Positions 60,394 through 64,000 of a stretch of 64,000 nucleotides of DNA are shown one piece after another. The notes beneath the pieces are model-generated. The model made no database searches and had not been told where the DNA came from. It was given only the letters and a program-made list of their open reading frames with translations. The translations under genes were made by a program, and so were the position numbers. Position 1 is the first letter of the stretch. Each line of letters starts with the position of its first letter. The DNA comes from Platycnemis pennipes (lineage: Eukaryota > Arthropoda > Insecta > Odonata > Platycnemididae), in assembly GCA_933228895.1 (NCBI GenBank), contig OW121855.1:37152698-37216697 (forward strand). Direction: 5' to 3'.

Positions 60394-60859
60394 GAATTTT
60401 TGGGCATGGCTATCAATATGTCACTCAAGAATATTCAGACTTGACGTCTCAAAGTTTGAAATGTAAAATGGAAATGAAATTTAGAATAGATAAAGCGATG
60501 TCTCTTTGCGTCGACGTATTTCAACACGGAACTTCTGTGGTGATTATATTAGAATGGCCTTGTATTCTACTTACTCCAAATATATCTATCAAGTATGCTC
60601 CAAATATATCTACAGCAAAAGATGTTGATGATCAAGATAAGTTAAATTTCTTCATCGGCAAAGGCTTTGGAGCAATCAGCAGAAGGTTAGGGACTAGGGA
60701 AAATGATTCCTGTGTGATAATGTTTGGCTTCTGGAGAGGAGTGGTAACATGCGACAGGTGAATGAGGACGCCGGTGGAACGAGATATTTAATACGACCGC
60801 GATGCTTTTGGGATCTAGTTTTTGTTTGACATGGGGTAGGAAGAGTGTAGGGTTGAAAA

Positions 60860-61200
60860 AAGACATTAAGTAAAATTCAGGAGTCCTGGAAGGAATTTAA
60901 TATCTATTTAGACTTTCTTCACTGGTATAAAACTAATGATAATGTTGTTTTTTGTTTATTTTTTGGTCTCGAGAAGGCATTTAACGGGGCATATTTGGAA
61001 AATTTTATAAATATATGGCAGGTCCCTAGGAATCTGAATGACCTGAGTAGGCTAAGATGAGGATGGTTGAAAAATGAGGCAAAGTAGTCCGTTATCATTT
61101 TTATTCATCACTGGCAACTTTGATGAAGTAGTTGGAGAGCATTAACTTTGGGATGAATTTGAGGGTTGAACAAGTTGGTTTGAAGTAGGTAATATTTTTT
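60860..61200 (+). pseudogene. Possible highly decayed RT relic
   Basis: FFGLEKAFNGAYLENFINIW (near 60965-61020) resembles the FVGLEKAFDNVDWNYILGIL block of LINE copy B. Preceding SWKEFNIY and following sequence do not align convincingly. The evidence is one motif, so confidence is low. Confidence 0.3.
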
Positions 61201-63140
61201 CAGTGATTTGACAATAATCTGACTAATGGCATAAAGAAAATTAAATTTTGTACCATAAGTCAATTTCATTTCTGGATGTTTAAGATGTTAGTTGATATGT
61301 ATTGCGGGCGATGATTAGTGCAGTACAGGTTGAGAGGAAAATATATGGCTTAAGGAGTGTCATTTGGAGGTCAATAATCAAAAGATCATTTGCCATCCTG
61401 TAATTCATGATGATATTAAAAGGTCTAAAAAGATAATGGGTTTAAAATGGTTGTAATTAATGTTAAGACTTCTCTCTTTTATATTTGATGGTATCGTCAT
61501 CCACTTGGCCCAAGCGTTCCATTTGCTGTTGAACATTTGTGTATTGTGGTAAAACAAAATGTTCGTTTCTTGATAATCCTCACTTTTAATTCCTTAGGTG
61601 ATTACTGTTTCTGTGGTAGGGACATCAGGCGAAGAATTGGGTGGCAATAAAGGTTTGCCTAGGGACAGTCAAAGATTAACGAAAACTCTGATTAAGTGTT
61701 GCGTTGAATAATTCTAAAACCTGATCCTTGCGGAAATTGGATGAGCAAAATGTAGTGAGTTAGAGGTGTGGGTGTGGAGGAGAATATAGGTGGTTTTGTG
61801 ATTGGTTAAGATGACGTGGACGTGGAAGAATTATGGAAAAGATTGATAGATTGTAACGGAGGTTTCTCGAATATTAAAAAAAAGGCAAATAAGTTGAAGG
61901 AGAGCATGTTAGATGCAACGAAATGTTGATTAGGGTGAAAGAGGGAAGAATGATTTTTTCGTCACCATCTTTTCACACACCTTTCTGTTATAGTTTAATA
62001 TTTAATAGGTTGTCTTTAATTTCCATGACCTCATTTTCAGTTCGTCTTACATTTATTGTTTTTCAAAAGTTGTAAATATTGATTTGATTGATATTGCAAT
62101 GATTTTTTATCGTCACTTGTATTAAAATCGTGTGTTTACTTATATGCTTGTTGTCTTTTTTTTTCAAACTATTGTAATTATTATTGATGAGGGATTAGGT
62201 GAATGAGGGGAGGGACTTTTTAGTCCCAATCACCCCCAAACAACGACAGCTTATTTTATGCGGTGAAGAGGAAGGAATAGAATCGGGGTAATCAATGGCA
62301 ACGGGGTAAACAATGAAGTGAGGCGGTAGGTAAGAAGATGAAAGGATGATTCATTTTTGGAATTGAGGGTTGGGGTTATCGGAAGGAGGATAAGTGGTGG
62401 ATGGGGTATGGTAGACAGGGACTGACCATCAGCCTAAACCAATTGTACCAAAGCATTAAAAACAGATAGGGAAATGGATTTTATATGGAGGTTTTTCTTA
62501 ATTCCGTTTCAACTTTCTGAAATAGCAAATTACAAAGAAGTTGTATATAGAGTGTTTATTCTCTATATTTTCTTGTGATAGGTATTTAAAATGATGTGGC
62601 ATGTGGCGAGAGTTAAAATTTCCGAACACTCCCGATACATTATTTGAAATTGATTTTCTGTGGCACGGTTTAGTCCTGCCGAAAACCTTACTGCTCGCAG
62701 GATGATTGGTAGATTAAGATTTAGAATTTGGGTCCTACTTCCATCTCCAACTAGGTACGGAAAAAAATTCATGTTTTAAAGCCATTTTGTTTAGATATTT
62801 TCCAATAAATGCATGTGATGTTAACCTTTATCGTGTTATTTGAAAAAAAGCGATATCAGGGATTTAATAGATCAGTAAGATAATCGGATATTCGTGAAGT
62901 AGGAGCAATATATTTCCCTTTTTTTCTGCTGTTTGCGAACAAATATATTCCACATTCTGTCCTGGATTTTGTTTGCTTAGGGTCCTCTTATGTGTGCCAA
63001 GCGTGGCTATTGACGTAAACAAACATCAACAAAAATAGGGCCGTAGGAAACGAAGTCAAGCAGCTGGTGTCCTTTAGTTGACCTTCGCGGTAGAGAGAAG
63101 CATAGACTTTTCATAAACGAGGGAGCTCTTGTCAACAATG
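61200..63140. other. Unassigned region
   Basis: No gene, RNA or repeat recognised; G/T-rich on the plus strand around 61700-62420. Confidence 0.45.
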
Positions 63141-63673
63141 GGGGCGTTTACTCGGAACCGAAATCGTAATTTTGTACACAAAATCGTTAAATGGAAACGA
63201 AAAAAGAAGTTTAGTGAAAAAATTAATCTTCTAACCACAACCATTCACTCATAAATCAAATATGAAAATAAGCAAAAGGTGAATCCCCCTCCGAAAATGC
63301 CACTGCGATAACATTGACGTCACTTTCCCCCCGTCCTTGGCTGCTTTCATGGGAGAGGAAGGGAGTGGAGGGGGATTCTCGGAAGGTCTGCTCGCACAGA
63401 TGCTGTCGCAGTCGTTCCGATTGGCCGAGTCAGCTGTTTCCCCCCCATTGCGATAAGGCAAAGTAGCTTCGCGGGCTCAGTTGCGGTTGGACGAAGTCAA
63501 TATACGTCAGAGGTTGCACCACACCCACTTTTCCGAAAGGGTTAAAAACATCAGTTTTTCGCCGCTTATAACTCGGGAAATAATTGACGGATCAAAAAAC
63601 GGAAAAATACGGGTCTTTTTATTTTACAAACTCTAACAGATTCGGCAATAAAAAAAATATGGTAAACGACCCC
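63141..63673 (-). mobile_element. ~530-bp TIR element, copy 2
   Basis: Minus strand: starts GGGGTCGTTTACCATATTTT, ends GAGTAAACGCCCC. Homologous along its length to 41744-42270, with a TGACGTCA octamer at 63315-63322 in the equivalent place. CCAT follows the terminal C-run in both copies, so the true end may include AT. No coding capacity. Several small indels separate the copies, indicating moderate age. Confidence 0.8.
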
Positions 63674-64000
63674 ATTTTCGGACCTCACTCTTACCTCACC
63701 AAACAGACCGACCAACGGGCTGAACACCCAATCGGTGGCGGTGAAGTTCTTATTAGTAACGTCCCATATTTAGGTCTTTCATTTTAATTTATTTCCTGCC
63801 AGATGTATGAAAATATATTCTTGAATTTAGATATTCCTTAGAGAGCTCTTAAGAGGGTCTCACCGTCTGAGTGTAAGTTGCGCAGATATTAGTGGGTAGT
63901 TGCTGGTCGCACGTTATTAAAATTTGGTGAAACATCTCGTTCTTAATGAATAATTTTAACTTTTTCAATACATTTTCATTTCGCTCTGAATGAGTGGAAA
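63674..64000. other. Unassigned window end
   Basis: Nothing recognised in the last ~330 bp. Confidence 0.5.

Noticed and set aside
1..64000. CRISPR array, rRNA or bacterial operon
   Set aside because: No regularly spaced repeats, no rRNA-like sequence, and composition and repeats are those of an animal nuclear genome.

Overview
This window looks like intergenic or intronic DNA from an animal nuclear genome. It is probably an arthropod and most plausibly an insect; I cannot name the species. It is A+T-rich and has almost no convincing host coding sequence. It is densely seeded with decayed RTE-type LINE copies, tRNA-derived SINEs, foldback/TIR elements and short hammerhead-ribozyme elements. 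I see no bacterial operons, CRISPR arrays, rRNA genes or intact tRNA genes. Most open frames are chance or lie on the wrong strand of repeats.

Layout. 1-2190 is a long degenerate RTE-like LINE on the minus strand (endonuclease remnant, reverse transcriptase, C-terminal domain). Its last ~420 bp recur as an apparently identical inverted copy at 4065-4485. Between them lie a fragment of a different LINE endonuclease and a foldback MITE. 4755-5235 is another RT relic, 5801-5945 a hammerhead element with a 14-bp target-site duplication (TSD), and 6609-7290 a diverged tandem duplication. A second LINE copy is split into 9766-10664 (+) and 12060-12508 (-), as if a ~1.8-kb inversion cut through it. 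13-28 kb is mostly featureless, with purine/pyrimidine-skewed GC-rich blocks, a TA-flanked MITE (19605-19901) and SINE pieces. 28-31 kb holds a large palindrome, a hammerhead relic, a SINE interrupted by a 47-bp palindrome and an RTE relic. 31766-31960 (-) is the best host-exon candidate. 34.8-35.85 kb (-) is a pseudogene of a hAT-transposase-like family. Two full copies and one end fragment of a ~530-bp TIR family occur at 41.7, 63.1 and 34.8 kb. 44571-47937 is a 3.4-kb element with ~670-bp inverted arms. 51.3-51.8 and 54.0 kb hold RTE relics. 59.1-59.8 kb is an RTE copy with a SINE nested inside it, followed by a second hammerhead element (59891-60039, 12-bp TSD), a tRNA-like SINE and a weak RT relic.

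The most interesting biology is the pair of ~145-149-bp elements with clean TSDs, whose centre folds as a type I hammerhead ribozyme. Stem II ends in a GNRA tetraloop that varies compatibly between copies. Stem III is a tiny self-complementary ACCGGU, expected to favour a double (dimeric) hammerhead. They resemble animal retrozymes or Penelope-associated ribozymes. More decayed relatives lie at 17.5 and 29.4 kb, with a possible distant one at 28.3 kb. No metabolic or regulatory gene system can be assembled from this window.
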